DNA of 45,062 nucleotides from Planctomycetaceae bacterium (GTDB taxonomy: Bacteria > Planctomycetota > Planctomycetia > Pirellulales > Pirellulaceae). Every line of letters starts with the position of its first letter. Within the stretch, counting starts at the first letter, position 1. Both the position numbers and the translations under genes were made by a program. The notes below the pieces were generated by a model. The model did no database searches. It saw only the letters and a list, made by a program, of their open reading frames with translations, and had not been told where the DNA came from. This document shows, piece after piece, positions 27,594 through 35,779 of this stretch. The stretch is from contig PBTE01000087.1 of the NCBI GenBank assembly GCA_002726515.1, positions 1 through 45,062 of the forward strand. The letters are read 5' to 3'.

Positions 27594-28979
27594 TCAACGT
27601 TCGGGAGCGGTTGCCACAGCGATCAGGTCATAGTTCTGATAATCAACGATTTCACAGCGTACAAAACTGCCCACAACCAGGTTTTCACCTGTGATATATA
27701 CTGCGGCATCGATGTCAGGTGCATCGGCATACCAGCGACCGACCCAGGCGTTCTGCTGGTCCTCCACGGCCGAATCGATCAGCACGTCGACTTGGCGTCC
27801 CACTTGTTGGGCGTTCCACCGGAATGCATTCTCTTGTTGAACTTCCATCAGGCGACTACGGCGGTCCTCTTTGACTTCTTCAGGAAGATGGTCTGGCAGG
27901 CTGGCCGCCGGAGTGTCGGGCTCCACAGAATATGTAAATACTCCCAGGCGTTCAAACTGCTGCTCTCGTGCGAAGTCCAGCAACTCGTCGAATTGCACGT
28001 CGGTTTCACCCGGGAAGCCCGTAATGAGGGTGGTACGCATGACCAGGCCCGGAATGTCCCCCCGAAGTTTTTGTAGCAGTTGTTCGGTTTCTGCCCGTGT
28101 GACGCGACGTGCCATGCGTCTTAACATTTCATCATTGATGTGCTGCAAAGGCATGTCGAGATAGGGAACAATCTTTTCTGATTCGGCAATGGTCTGGATG
28201 AGTTCGTCGGAGACATACATCGGATAGAAATACATCAAGCGAATCCATTCAATACCATCGACCTGTTCAAGGTCTTGCAGCAATTCGGCCAGGCGTGGTT
28301 TACCGTACAGGTCCAGGCCATAGTACGGCGTGTCCTGTGCTACGACAATCAACTCGCGCACTCCGTCAGACGCCAGTTCGCGAGTTTCTTTTACGATCTC
28401 CTCATGCGGTTTACTGACGTGTTTCCCTCGCATTTTAGGAATCGCACAAAAAGTGCAGAGCCGGTCACAGCCTTCGGAGACTTTCAGGTAGGCGAAGTGA
28501 GCCGGAGTGATGCGTAGGCGGTTGCGGTCGCTGAAGGCTTGAATGGGAGAGGGTTGAAACACGGTTCGCTGCTCTTGCAGTTGGCCCACCAGACGATCGG
28601 CCACGCGAGTAATCTCCTCCCTGCCGAAAACACCGACCAACTGGTCAATTTCCGGCATTTCATCTAACAATGCTTCCTTCTGTCGTTCGGCCAGGCATCC
28701 AGACACAATCACACCCTGCGTGCCACCGGACTTTTTTAGATCCAGCATCTCACGGATTACCGAATATGATTCTTGACGAGCTTGTTCAATGAATCCGCAA
28801 GTATTCACCACGACAAAATCCGCTCCGTCGGGGTCACCGACCAGTTGATAACCGTCTAAATTGAAAAGCCCCAGCATGCGTTCGCTGTCGACAAGATTTT
28901 TGGGGCAGCCCAGGCTGACGAACGCATAAGTGCCTTTGCTGGCGGTGTTCACAGGACTGGTAGGGGCGGTTGATTTCAA
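27594..28979 (-). CDS. rimO: Ribosomal protein S12 methylthiotransferase RimO
   Basis: RimO is a radical-SAM enzyme that methylthiolates an aspartate of ribosomal protein S12. The 461-residue protein has the N-terminal cluster cysteines Cys25 (VSLGCPKNLVDSE), Cys61 (NTCGFIEQA) and Cys95 (SGCLAER), the radical-SAM triad Cys171, Cys175, Cys178 (SEGCDRLCTFCAIPKMRG), RTTLITGFPGETD, and a C-terminal TRAM domain (about 395-455). CPKNLVDSE and CAIPKMRGKH distinguish it from MiaB. The start is TTG 28979, supported by GGGAG about ten bases upstream; no ATG lies in a suitable place. It precedes pgsA by 228 bases on the same strand. Confidence 0.93.
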   Translation of the reverse strand: MKSTAPTSPVNTASKGTYAFVSLGCPKNLVDSERMLGLFNLDGYQLVGDPDGADFVVVNTCGFIEQARQESYSVIREMLDLKKSGGTQGVIVSGCLAERQKEALLDEMPEIDQLVGVFGREEITRVADRLVGQLQEQRTVFQPSPIQAFSDRNRLRITPAHFAYLKVSEGCDRLCTFCAIPKMRGKHVSKPHEEIVKETRELASDGVRELIVVAQDTPYYGLDLYGKPRLAELLQDLEQVDGIEWIRLMYFYPMYVSDELIQTIAESEKIVPYLDMPLQHINDEMLRRMARRVTRAETEQLLQKLRGDIPGLVMRTTLITGFPGETDVQFDELLDFAREQQFERLGVFTYSVEPDTPAASLPDHLPEEVKEDRRSRLMEVQQENAFRWNAQQVGRQVDVLIDSAVEDQQNAWVGRWYADAPDIDAAVYITGENLVVGSFVRCEIVDYQNYDLIAVATAPER

Positions 28980-29343
28980 CGTTCTGCATCTCCCGGCAAG
29001 GCAGAAAAATCAAACTGAGGTGTGGAGGCTCCCGTACGACGTCGTCTATCCTACTCCATTCACTCCGGCTCTGCGAGCGAAGTTACCGGAGCGGCTGTTT
29101 TTCCAGTGACGTTATCGGTGGAGTCGCTTGACGGTTGAATTCATCAGCCGGACTGTTTAGAAAGAATCGCGATTTTTTCGTTCAGCGTAAAATGGAAGTA
29201 TGTTTTGTGCAACTTGATCAGGTGCAGGCAAGAAAGCCCCGGCTATCCACCCGGTGAAGAAAGACAGGACTCCGGGTGCTGTTCAAGTGGCGTCCTCATG
29301 TGCCTGTTATGAAAAGGCCACGCACCAGAAACGCGGTAGTTTG
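28980..29343. other. Intergenic region between the receiver-like gene and rimO
   Basis: About 360 bases. Neither strand shows a recognisable gene, terminator or promoter that I would defend. It contains the presumed promoter of rimO, since both flanking genes are read on the minus strand. Confidence 0.4.
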
Positions 29344-30174
29344 TTACGCTGCCGTGCTATGGTTTTCGCGTTCGGCTTCGATTCCGGACTGTTCTAAAAT
29401 CCAGTGAACATCATGCAACAGGAAAGGCTTGGAAATAACTCCGGAAATACCTGCCGCGGTCAGCCGCTGTACTGTCTGATGGCGAGGAAAGGATGCCAGC
29501 GCAATGATGGAGGCCGGATGAAACTCTCGCAGATACTTTTGAACCCGGTTTTTCGTGGCTCGTTGAGGATCGGCGAGATCCCACAGGAAAACATGGGCCC
29601 CGGTCACACGGGGTGGCTCGCCATCAACCCAGCAGGCCGTGGCGTAACCTGCTTGCTGACATGCATCTTGAAGTGCCCCGGCTGTCTCCCAGTCATCAGC
29701 CCGAATCAAAACGAGGCGCAAAGTGTTTTTGCAATGATCGTGTTTGCGTTGTAGCAACTGTTCCGCCGGAGTTGCTGTGACGGCGTCCCCCCACCGGGGG
29801 CAGTGGCCCTGCAGGAACGCCTTGAAATCCGAAGCCAGTCGGGCCGGCCATTGGTGCCAGTAAGTCCGGAACACTCCCGGCCAGGGTCGCCCGCTGCGCA
29901 ACTCTCCTTCGTACCAGGCTCCAAGAACAGCAACGATTCTCAAAAGCGGTGATGCATTTCGTAAAGCGTCGATATCTTCGATAGAAAACTGGCCGGGACG
30001 CGTAGCGGCCAGCACGAGCAAATCCTTCGATTCGCCACCTTGCTTGAGGTGTTTTCGAGCCGACTGCAGGTCGGAAACCACTTCCAGGTTTGCATGTTTA
30101 CGCAGCCAGTGTAGAGCAAGCTGGAATTCTCCATGTAGCGAATCGCCGACAAACAACACCCGGATATCAGACAT
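29344..30174 (-). CDS. Protein with two receiver-like domains (first lacks the phospho-acceptor)
   Basis: The 276-aa protein appears to hold two response-regulator receiver-like folds without an output domain. The first (about 1-95) begins IRVLFVGDSLHGEFQ and has DLLVLAATRPGQFS where receivers have the phospho-acceptor Asp; Ala56 takes its place. The second (about 150-270) begins RLVLIRADDWETAGAL, has HVFLWDLADPQ with Asp199 at the acceptor position, IIALASF and finally GVISKPF with the conserved Lys249. So the second could be phosphorylated and the first probably not. No kinase is adjacent. Its ATG overlaps the stop of the HTH-PtsN gene by one base (TAATG), so translation is coupled and the two proteins likely work together. 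Assignment to the receiver fold is by motif only. Confidence 0.65.
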   Translation of the reverse strand: MSDIRVLFVGDSLHGEFQLALHWLRKHANLEVVSDLQSARKHLKQGGESKDLLVLAATRPGQFSIEDIDALRNASPLLRIVAVLGAWYEGELRSGRPWPGVFRTYWHQWPARLASDFKAFLQGHCPRWGDAVTATPAEQLLQRKHDHCKNTLRLVLIRADDWETAGALQDACQQAGYATACWVDGEPPRVTGAHVFLWDLADPQRATKNRVQKYLREFHPASIIALASFPRHQTVQRLTAAGISGVISKPFLLHDVHWILEQSGIEAERENHSTAA

Positions 30175-30890
30175 TAGTCCAGTAATTCCCTCTCGCGATT
30201 GGTCAGGAGGTTATAAACCGTTGAGGAGTCCGTTGCTTGGCGAATATTTTCCAAAAGATCCGTATCGGCCAGAATCCGGCTTAGACGAGCCAGCGTGCGC
30301 AGATGACTTTGGTCGTCTGTGGAACAGATGAGGAAAAAGATGTCGGTCAACAAGCCACGGCTATTGCCAAACGGGATCCCTGTTGAAGTGCATCCCACCG
30401 CCAGTAGGCCGCCGCCCAGAACCGAAGGCATGGGACGACGCGGGTGCAGCAGCGCCACTCCGTTATCTAACGCCGTCGGTTGCATGCTTTCTCGATCGCG
30501 GATTGCCTCGATCATTCGTTCGGAGTCCCAAAGTAATCCGGTCGCGGCGGCCAAGTCCGTCATCGACTCAATGACGCGGCTTCGTGTGCGTGCCTCCAAG
30601 GGGATGGCAATGCAAGCCGGTTGCAGCAACTCGGCAATCAGGACGTCTGTCCTGTCCGGACAGGAATCGGCACGTTGTAACACGCCTTCCATTTGCGCCA
30701 GTTCGTCTTGATCCAGGAGGCCCATCCGCTCTTCCATCCAGTGGTGAATTTCGGCTCGCGAAAATCGCCACTGTCCCGCCACTTTACGCCCGGGAATCCG
30801 GCCCCGGTCAGCCAACTTGGTGATCTGACTGGGCAACAAGTGCAGGTAGACAGCCAGGCTTTCGGTGGTGAAGTCTTGCTCGCGGGCCAT
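30174..30890 (-). CDS. PTS IIA (PtsN-like) domain protein with N-terminal excisionase-type HTH
   Basis: The 238-residue protein starts with a MerR/excisionase-type helix-turn-helix: FTTESLAVYLHLLPSQITKLADRGRIPGRKVAGQWRFSRAEIHHWM (residues 7-51, split here into LAVYLHLLPSQITKLADRG and IPGRKVAGQWRFSRAEI). Residues about 83-235 form a fructose/mannitol-type EIIA domain like EIIA-Ntr: LQPACIAIPLEARTRSRVIE, the phospho-accepting His149 in GVALLHPRRP, and TDIFFLICSTDDQSHLRTLARLSRIL. Such fusions are common in planctomycetes and deltaproteobacteria and are thought to link phosphotransfer state to gene control; no HPr or EI is in the window. It is read divergently from the MurE-like gene. ATG 30890 is in AGGAATC context without a strong Shine-Dalgarno. 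Confidence 0.85.
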   Translation of the reverse strand: MAREQDFTTESLAVYLHLLPSQITKLADRGRIPGRKVAGQWRFSRAEIHHWMEERMGLLDQDELAQMEGVLQRADSCPDRTDVLIAELLQPACIAIPLEARTRSRVIESMTDLAAATGLLWDSERMIEAIRDRESMQPTALDNGVALLHPRRPMPSVLGGGLLAVGCTSTGIPFGNSRGLLTDIFFLICSTDDQSHLRTLARLSRILADTDLLENIRQATDSSTVYNLLTNRERELLD

Positions 30891-31441
30891 GATTTTTGAG
30901 GAATCACAGAGGAGGTGCTGTGCCAGACGGTTGCAGGATGTTATAGGTCAGCGCTTCGCGACAATGCGGATAGTGTGTAGGCAACATGGATTGCCGTCGC
31001 TGTTTTCTTTTCAATTTCCTCCCAAACCTGTCGCTTGACGAGTACCAACAGTCAACAATCACTCGAAACTTTTTCCAACAGTTTATTCACAGGGAAGGCG
31101 CGGGACTCTTGTGCCCGTGCGCAAGCTTGTTTTATCACGGACTCGTTGATTTCACCTCCCTGTCTATCGCAAACACTTTGGTACTGTCCAGAGCGAACGT
31201 CTGCTAGCGACGCCAGTGGCGGGACTCGACTCCATTGGTCTTGTTGCGCCGTGCTCCGGTTCCGAGGCGTTTGCGGGGGAAAATCTGGGTTGACTCTAAT
31301 CAGCAACCTCGACACAATTCGCCCGATCGATGACCTCGTTTGACGATCACCTGGAAGATCATCGTACCACGATGGAACGTGGCTCTCGCCCGATGGGCAA
31401 ATATCAACTCGCGACGTGCTAGGGCAAGGAGGCCTTAGGCG
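30891..31441. other. Divergent intergenic region between HTH-PtsN and MurE-like genes
   Basis: About 550 bases. No protein-like frame is convincing on either strand. Its right half holds a candidate plus-strand promoter (listed separately) and, directly before the MurE-like gene, a strong Shine-Dalgarno AAGGAGG at 31426-31432, nine bases from ATG 31442. Confidence 0.5.
31290..31318 (+). promoter_or_regulatory. Candidate sigma-70-like promoter for the MurE-like gene
   Basis: TTGACT at 31290-31295 and CACAAT at 31313-31318 are separated by exactly 17 bases; they match the consensus at five and four of six positions. The leader to ATG 31442 would be about 115 bases. Moderate candidate only. Confidence 0.4.
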
Positions 31442-32953
31442 ATGCAGAAAACTATCGATTGTGTTCGTGGAATTAGTCTACGCGAAGTACTTCCTTCCGG
31501 CCAAATTTTTGGGGCTGCGGACATCCGGATTACCTCGTGTTGTTGTGACTCGCGGCGGTGCAAAGAGGGTGACTTGTTTGTCGCCTTGCTGGGCCAGGAG
31601 GAAGACGGACACGACTACGTGCAGCAGGCGATTGACCGGGGTGCGGTAGCTGTGTTGGCGGAACGGCCGCTACCTTTCAATATCCCAGCATGCATGGTCG
31701 AAGACACCCGTGAGGCTTTTGGAAAAGTCTGCCAGGCTTTGACGGGGAATCCCAGTCAGCAGCTTCATACCATTGGTATTACTGGTACCAGCGGAAAGAC
31801 CACCACCAGTGTTCTGCTGACCAGTATTCTGGAAATGGCCGGACATCGTGTCGGGATGATGGGCAGTCTCGGCTATTCCGACGGGTTTGACACTCTTCCC
31901 GCGAAAAGTTCAGCACCCGTCGTTCCCGAAATGGCAAGTTGGTTGGCACGCATGCGCGCCAATGACTGTTCTCACGCAGTGATGGAGTTGTCCAGTATTG
32001 GACTGGCGACGCGTAAAACCGCCGGCATCGAGTTTGACGCGGCATGTATTACGAATGTTCGGCGAAACCGTATCGATTTTCACAACTCGGTTCTCAACTA
32101 CCGGCGAGCGAAGGGGAACTTGTTAAGGCAATTGCGCCCCCATGGATTCGCGGTGTTCAACGTGGACGACCCGGCCAGCAAGTTCCTGCTGTCCCAGGTG
32201 GATAATCCTGTTCTGACGATTGGAATGAAAGGGCCCGCTGAAGTGACGGCCCAGGTTGTTGAACGCTATTCCAGTGAGCAAACTTTTCTGTTGACCGCCG
32301 GGAATGAGACAGCCCCTGTACGTACGAAGATGATTGGTGATCACCACGTCTACAATTGCCTTGCTGCTGCAGCGATTGGTTTGGTCTACGGAATTGACCT
32401 GGCAGGGATTGTACGCGGGCTGGAGGCAATTGAGTGTGTGCCGGGTCGCCTGGAACGTATCGAATGTGGCCAGCCGTTTTCTGTTTTCGTCGACAGTTCA
32501 GTCAAACCGGATTCGTTGGTAGCCGGTTTGCGGGCTTTGCGTGAAGTGACTACAGGAAGACTCATCTGTGTGCTTGGGACTGGTGGCGACAGAAATTCTG
32601 ATCATCGGCCCTTGTTAGGACGTGCGACCGAACGTTTTGCGGACCTCTCTGTGCTGACAGCCGGTAATCCCGGCCCGGAAGGTCCGTTGTCAGTCATTCA
32701 CGACATCCTTGATGGCTATGACCGGCCTTCGCGGGCTCTCGTCAAACCTGATCGGACCAGGGCGTTGGTTTGGGCGCTAGAGCAGGCTCGGGCGGGTGAC
32801 ACGGTGTTAATTGTCGGAGACAACTTGCCTTGTCAGCAAACCGGGGGAAAGAACACAATCTGTGACGATCGCGAGATCGCACGGTACTGGTTATACGAAT
32901 CAGCAAAATCGCATCTGAACAATCCGTGGACCATGGCGATCGCCCGTGGTTGA
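31442..32953 (+). CDS. MurE-like Mur ligase family protein with altered active-site motifs
   Basis: The 503-aa protein aligns with MurE, the UDP-MurNAc-dipeptide:amino-acid ligase of peptidoglycan synthesis, over all three domains. The N-terminal domain keeps CDSRRCKEGDLFVALLGQ and DGHDYVQQAIDRGAVAVL. The ATP loop is intact (GITGTSGKTTT, residues 112-122), as are ACITN (201-205), the Lys of AK (224) and the GTGGDR region (379-384). But family motifs are changed: SSHAL/SSHGL is SSIGL (184-188), RDHLD is RRNRID (207-212), DYAHTPDSL is DSSVKPDSL (351-359), the amino-acid-recognising DNPR is GNPG (408-411) and GKGHE is GDNLP (459-463). It may therefore be inactive as a MurE or act on another substrate. 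Strong Shine-Dalgarno AAGGAGG. The MurF-like gene follows after 144 bases. Cytoplasmic; no signal peptide. Confidence 0.85.
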   Translation: MQKTIDCVRGISLREVLPSGQIFGAADIRITSCCCDSRRCKEGDLFVALLGQEEDGHDYVQQAIDRGAVAVLAERPLPFNIPACMVEDTREAFGKVCQALTGNPSQQLHTIGITGTSGKTTTSVLLTSILEMAGHRVGMMGSLGYSDGFDTLPAKSSAPVVPEMASWLARMRANDCSHAVMELSSIGLATRKTAGIEFDAACITNVRRNRIDFHNSVLNYRRAKGNLLRQLRPHGFAVFNVDDPASKFLLSQVDNPVLTIGMKGPAEVTAQVVERYSSEQTFLLTAGNETAPVRTKMIGDHHVYNCLAAAAIGLVYGIDLAGIVRGLEAIECVPGRLERIECGQPFSVFVDSSVKPDSLVAGLRALREVTTGRLICVLGTGGDRNSDHRPLLGRATERFADLSVLTAGNPGPEGPLSVIHDILDGYDRPSRALVKPDRTRALVWALEQARAGDTVLIVGDNLPCQQTGGKNTICDDREIARYWLYESAKSHLNNPWTMAIARG

Positions 32954-33097
32954 GCGGTTTGTTTCAACCCACTTTTCCATTTTTTAACTGACGATTCAGT
33001 CAAACAGTCATTCGACTGCACGAGCACGGCGTCGTTAGCTTGTCAGTACGGCTTCGCTCGTCTAGATGATCGTAAGTACCGGTCGCTGCGCCATTGT

Positions 33098-34510
33098 ATG
33101 GATGCAGTTCATGGTGTTATGAACGCTCTGAGTGTCAAAGAACTTGCAACCATCGTTGGGGGGAGGCTTCGGCTGGGAAAACTTCCACCGCTGGGTGGTG
33201 AGTACCAGCCAGTCGGTCGCGTTGCGACCAATGGCCGGCAAGTACGGACCGGTGAAATCTACTGGGGCATCAATGAAGCGGGATTTCAGGGTGCCGATTT
33301 TGCGGAAATGGCCTTCTCACTGGGAGCGTCGGGTGTTGTTGTCTCAGGTCGCCGAGTCGAACCCTGGGCGGGCAGGTTTTCGATCCAAGTCGACGACGCT
33401 GATGCCGCGCTTCGCACGTTTGGTCGGTGGGTGCGGCAACGTTTCCGGGGGAAGCTTGTCGCCATCGTCGGTTCTCGGGGCGGGGCCAACTACGGACGGA
33501 CGATTAGCGGCGTCTTGCGCCAATGCTCGAAGGGCAAAGTTTGGGAGTTGAAGTGGGAGTCGGCAGAGGCGGGCTGCAGGCAGTTCCTCGACCTACCTCC
33601 CCGGGACGATTACGCCGTCGTGGAAATTCCACTGGAGAGCGTGCAGGGAGTGCGCGCATTGCTGGCCGACTGGTCACCCCACCTCGTTGTTTTTGCGGCG
33701 GGCGGGCATTTGGAGGGATTGTGCGGGGGAAAACCGGAATTCGAAGCCGCTTTTCTACGAGGGGTAACCTCCCGACCGACAGCCATCGTCACTTGCAGCC
33801 AGGCATCGTCCGCCCCATCGGAGTCCTGTTTAGCTCGCTGTCGGGTGATTGAACCTGATGGGGCGAGGTTTGCCTACTCGCTCAGGAACCTGCAAACCGT
33901 CGACAACGGTTTTCTGGTGATGATGGAGGGGACTCGTTTCTGGATTGCGGATTCACAAAAAACCAACCTGGAAGCGGTACTCGTGGCCCACACCGTTGCC
34001 CGAATGCTGGGTCACTCGCAACAGCACATTGCAGGGTCCTTTGGTCAACCGCCAGACGTCCCGTTGCGCTACACGACTCACCGGGGACGGGGAGTCCGGC
34101 TGTTGTATGTGACGCAGGAAATGTCGCTGCAATCCGTTCGGGATGCGATCGACTTGTTACGTGCTACCGAGGTTCCTGGCCGGAGAATCGTCGTGTGTGG
34201 AGAACTACCTTTGCAATTGTCAGAAAGAGAGAGTTGGCATCGACACGTCGGGGAAGAAATTGTATTGGGTTGTGACACAGATCATTTGATTGCCTGTGGC
34301 CAGTCCTCGCGACAAGTCGTCGTGGGAGCCCGGGAAGCGGGGATGGCGCTGACACGCTCCGTGACCTGCCGGCATCCAGACGAAGCACTGGCGATGTTGG
34401 ACACATCTCTAGAGCCCGGAGATGCGTTACTCATACTGGACTCGGAACAAAGGCAACTTCAACGACTGCTGGAAAAAATCGCCGAACAACCACTTGCCAT
34501 GTCATTCTAA
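33098..34510 (+). CDS. MurF-like Mur ligase family protein with degenerate ATP-binding loop
   Basis: The 470-aa protein resembles MurF, the ligase adding D-Ala-D-Ala to the peptidoglycan precursor. It begins LSVKELATIVGGRL, then VATNGRQVRTGEIYWGINEAGFQGADF and GASGVVVS match the MurF N-terminal domain. The middle domain starts VAIVGSRGGANYGRTISGVL (122-140) exactly where MurF has GSNGKTTTKE: the P-loop Lys and following Thr are missing and residues are inserted. DDYAVVEIP (Glu177) and AGGHLEGLCG (His204) match YAVIELG and AHLEGFG. In the last domain DSYNANP is absent (LLYVTQEMSLQSVRDAI) while RIVVCGEL replaces VVLGDM. ATP binding by the normal route looks impossible, so this is a probable pseudoenzyme. 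ATG 33098 is used; ATG 33119 is a possible alternative, and neither has a Shine-Dalgarno site. Confidence 0.78.
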   Translation: MDAVHGVMNALSVKELATIVGGRLRLGKLPPLGGEYQPVGRVATNGRQVRTGEIYWGINEAGFQGADFAEMAFSLGASGVVVSGRRVEPWAGRFSIQVDDADAALRTFGRWVRQRFRGKLVAIVGSRGGANYGRTISGVLRQCSKGKVWELKWESAEAGCRQFLDLPPRDDYAVVEIPLESVQGVRALLADWSPHLVVFAAGGHLEGLCGGKPEFEAAFLRGVTSRPTAIVTCSQASSAPSESCLARCRVIEPDGARFAYSLRNLQTVDNGFLVMMEGTRFWIADSQKTNLEAVLVAHTVARMLGHSQQHIAGSFGQPPDVPLRYTTHRGRGVRLLYVTQEMSLQSVRDAIDLLRATEVPGRRIVVCGELPLQLSERESWHRHVGEEIVLGCDTDHLIACGQSSRQVVVGAREAGMALTRSVTCRHPDEALAMLDTSLEPGDALLILDSEQRQLQRLLEKIAEQPLAMSF

Positions 34511-34730
34511 ACAGCCACTAGCGGAAATCCGGATGTAGAGAAGCGGTCAATGGAGGAAAACACAAGCGTTTCGGGAGTACAAATAAAACAAAGTGAGCTT
34601 TGTCGTTCGTGTTCGGTTTGCGGGAACAGAGCACGGCCCTCCCTCCTGGGTAGAAGCTTTAGCTTGTTGGGACAGCGGTATCTGGGTCAACCGCTCCAGC
34701 AGTAGCTTCGCGGCAAAGCTTAAGACTGGG

Positions 34731-34760
34731 CGTCGGGACAGCCTTGTGGCTGTTCCGACG
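34731..34760. repeat. 13-bp inverted repeat (strong hairpin)
   Basis: CGTCGGGACAGCC at 34731-34743 and GGCTGTTCCGACG at 34748-34760 form a 13-bp stem with one G-T/U pair and a TTGT loop. A small palindrome GTTCCAGGGAAC follows at once. There is no T-run, so it does not look like an intrinsic terminator. It lies 220 bases after the MurF-like stop and could be a processing site, a transposable-element remnant or a dispersed repeat. Confidence 0.7.
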
Positions 34761-35064
34761 TTCCAGGGAACAGCCGGGGGTCGAGAAAATAGGGCGTGCG
34801 TGGCCGTCTGGGCGCCGCTCGTCTGAAAGGGCGTTAACGTCAACCGATTGGGGACGGTTTAGGCAGACCATTGCGGTTTGTAAAAAAGGTTCCGGGTAAC
34901 AATCTTTAACGTTCCGCAGGGTTTTGAGGAGCTGAACGCTCTAATAATCCATCAAACTCTCCCTTGAATGTTGAGTTGCTTGCCGATCAACCGATGTCAA
35001 CACCACCGTGAGGGCGTCGAGGGGACCCGTTGCCAGGACAGTTCGTGGGGAAGGAATTCGGATT

Positions 35065-35283
35065 GTGTTCAGAGTACTGCTAACGATTGCTTCGGCAACT
35101 CTGGTTTTCGTGCTTCTGCGATCTGCAGTCGACTTGCCGGCCAGAGCACAAACATCCCGCTTTGAGGGCGAAGTTCCTCGCTGGAGACTGGAAGCACCTC
35201 ACATAACCTCTGCCGGGACTCAGGCCAACTTTCCGCACCTGGGGGCGTTGAGTGAAATGAACGGGAACAAGCGGGCACGATGA
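35065..35283 (+). CDS. Possible small secreted protein
   Basis: From GTG 35065 the frame encodes 72 residues beginning FRVLLTIASATLVFVLLRSAVDLPARAQT, a believable signal peptide with an ARA-Q cleavage region. GGGAAGGAA lies about seven to ten bases before the GTG. The rest (EVPRWRLEAPHITSAGTQAN and onwards) has no recognised domain. The frame is open further upstream to 35008. It is orphaned in a long gap and could also be the remnant of a longer gene. Evidence is only the signal-like N-terminus plus the ribosome site, so treat it as tentative. Confidence 0.4.
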   Translation: MFRVLLTIASATLVFVLLRSAVDLPARAQTSRFEGEVPRWRLEAPHITSAGTQANFPHLGALSEMNGNKRAR

Positions 35284-35779
35284 GTCTTCAACGTGACCGG
35301 CAGAAAGCAGTCTGCAAGACGGTGTGTGGATCAGTTGTCACCTGAGAGCGTCCCCGTACAAAATGAGCTGTGGTCCCGGAAGTTTCCAGCGACTACCCGG
35401 ACTTTTTATTGTGGAGAGCCTCGCCTCACCGGGCAAGCGGGAACGGCGCGGGGCGGATGAGCAGGGCATTTATTTAGACTTCCCGGTACTGCATTGCGAC
35501 CGAAGTTTGTCCGTCGCCTTTTGTCGGGCAGTTCCCGCCGGTTCCCAGACCGCGAAGACTCGTTCAGGTGTTTGCCATGTGATTTGCAACACTGGTTGGA
35601 CCTGTCGCCGCAGTTCGGGTATCCTACGTCCCCGGGGAGAACCTTGCCGGACAACACGGGCCTTGTGTGAGTGGTTAGCCAACTCAGTCCGCCGTGCCGG
35701 GGTGTTCAAACCGAACTTGAGTGAAACACGCCGCGGACGAGCCAAGTGAAGGATCCGGTTGCGTTGGAGTGATCAGGGG

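Larger units (their letters stand above)
34511..35758. other. 1.25-kb low-coding region between the MurF-like and membrane-anchored Gfo/Idh-like genes
   Basis: The longest gap of the window. It contains the hairpin at 34731-34760 and a possible tiny secreted protein at 35065-35283, both listed separately. Between 34600 and 34775 the element GGGA(A)CAG recurs four times (near 34619, 34668, 34735 and 34766). The larger open frames at 35324-35749 (plus) and 35470-35745 (minus) overlap each other and have no recognisable domain, so neither is annotated. It may be decayed coding DNA or a long regulatory region. Confidence 0.5.

Noticed and set aside
30650-30665. Perfect 16-bp palindrome TCCTGTCCGGACAGGA
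   Set aside because: It lies inside the coding sequence of the HTH-PtsN gene, and a 16-bp perfect palindrome is expected about once by chance in 45 kb.
35324-35749. Overlapping open frames on both strands (141 and 91 codons)
   Set aside because: The plus-strand product is rich in Cys and Arg with no domain, the minus-strand one is Arg-rich; neither has a ribosome site or similarity I can recognise. They may be remnants of a gene.
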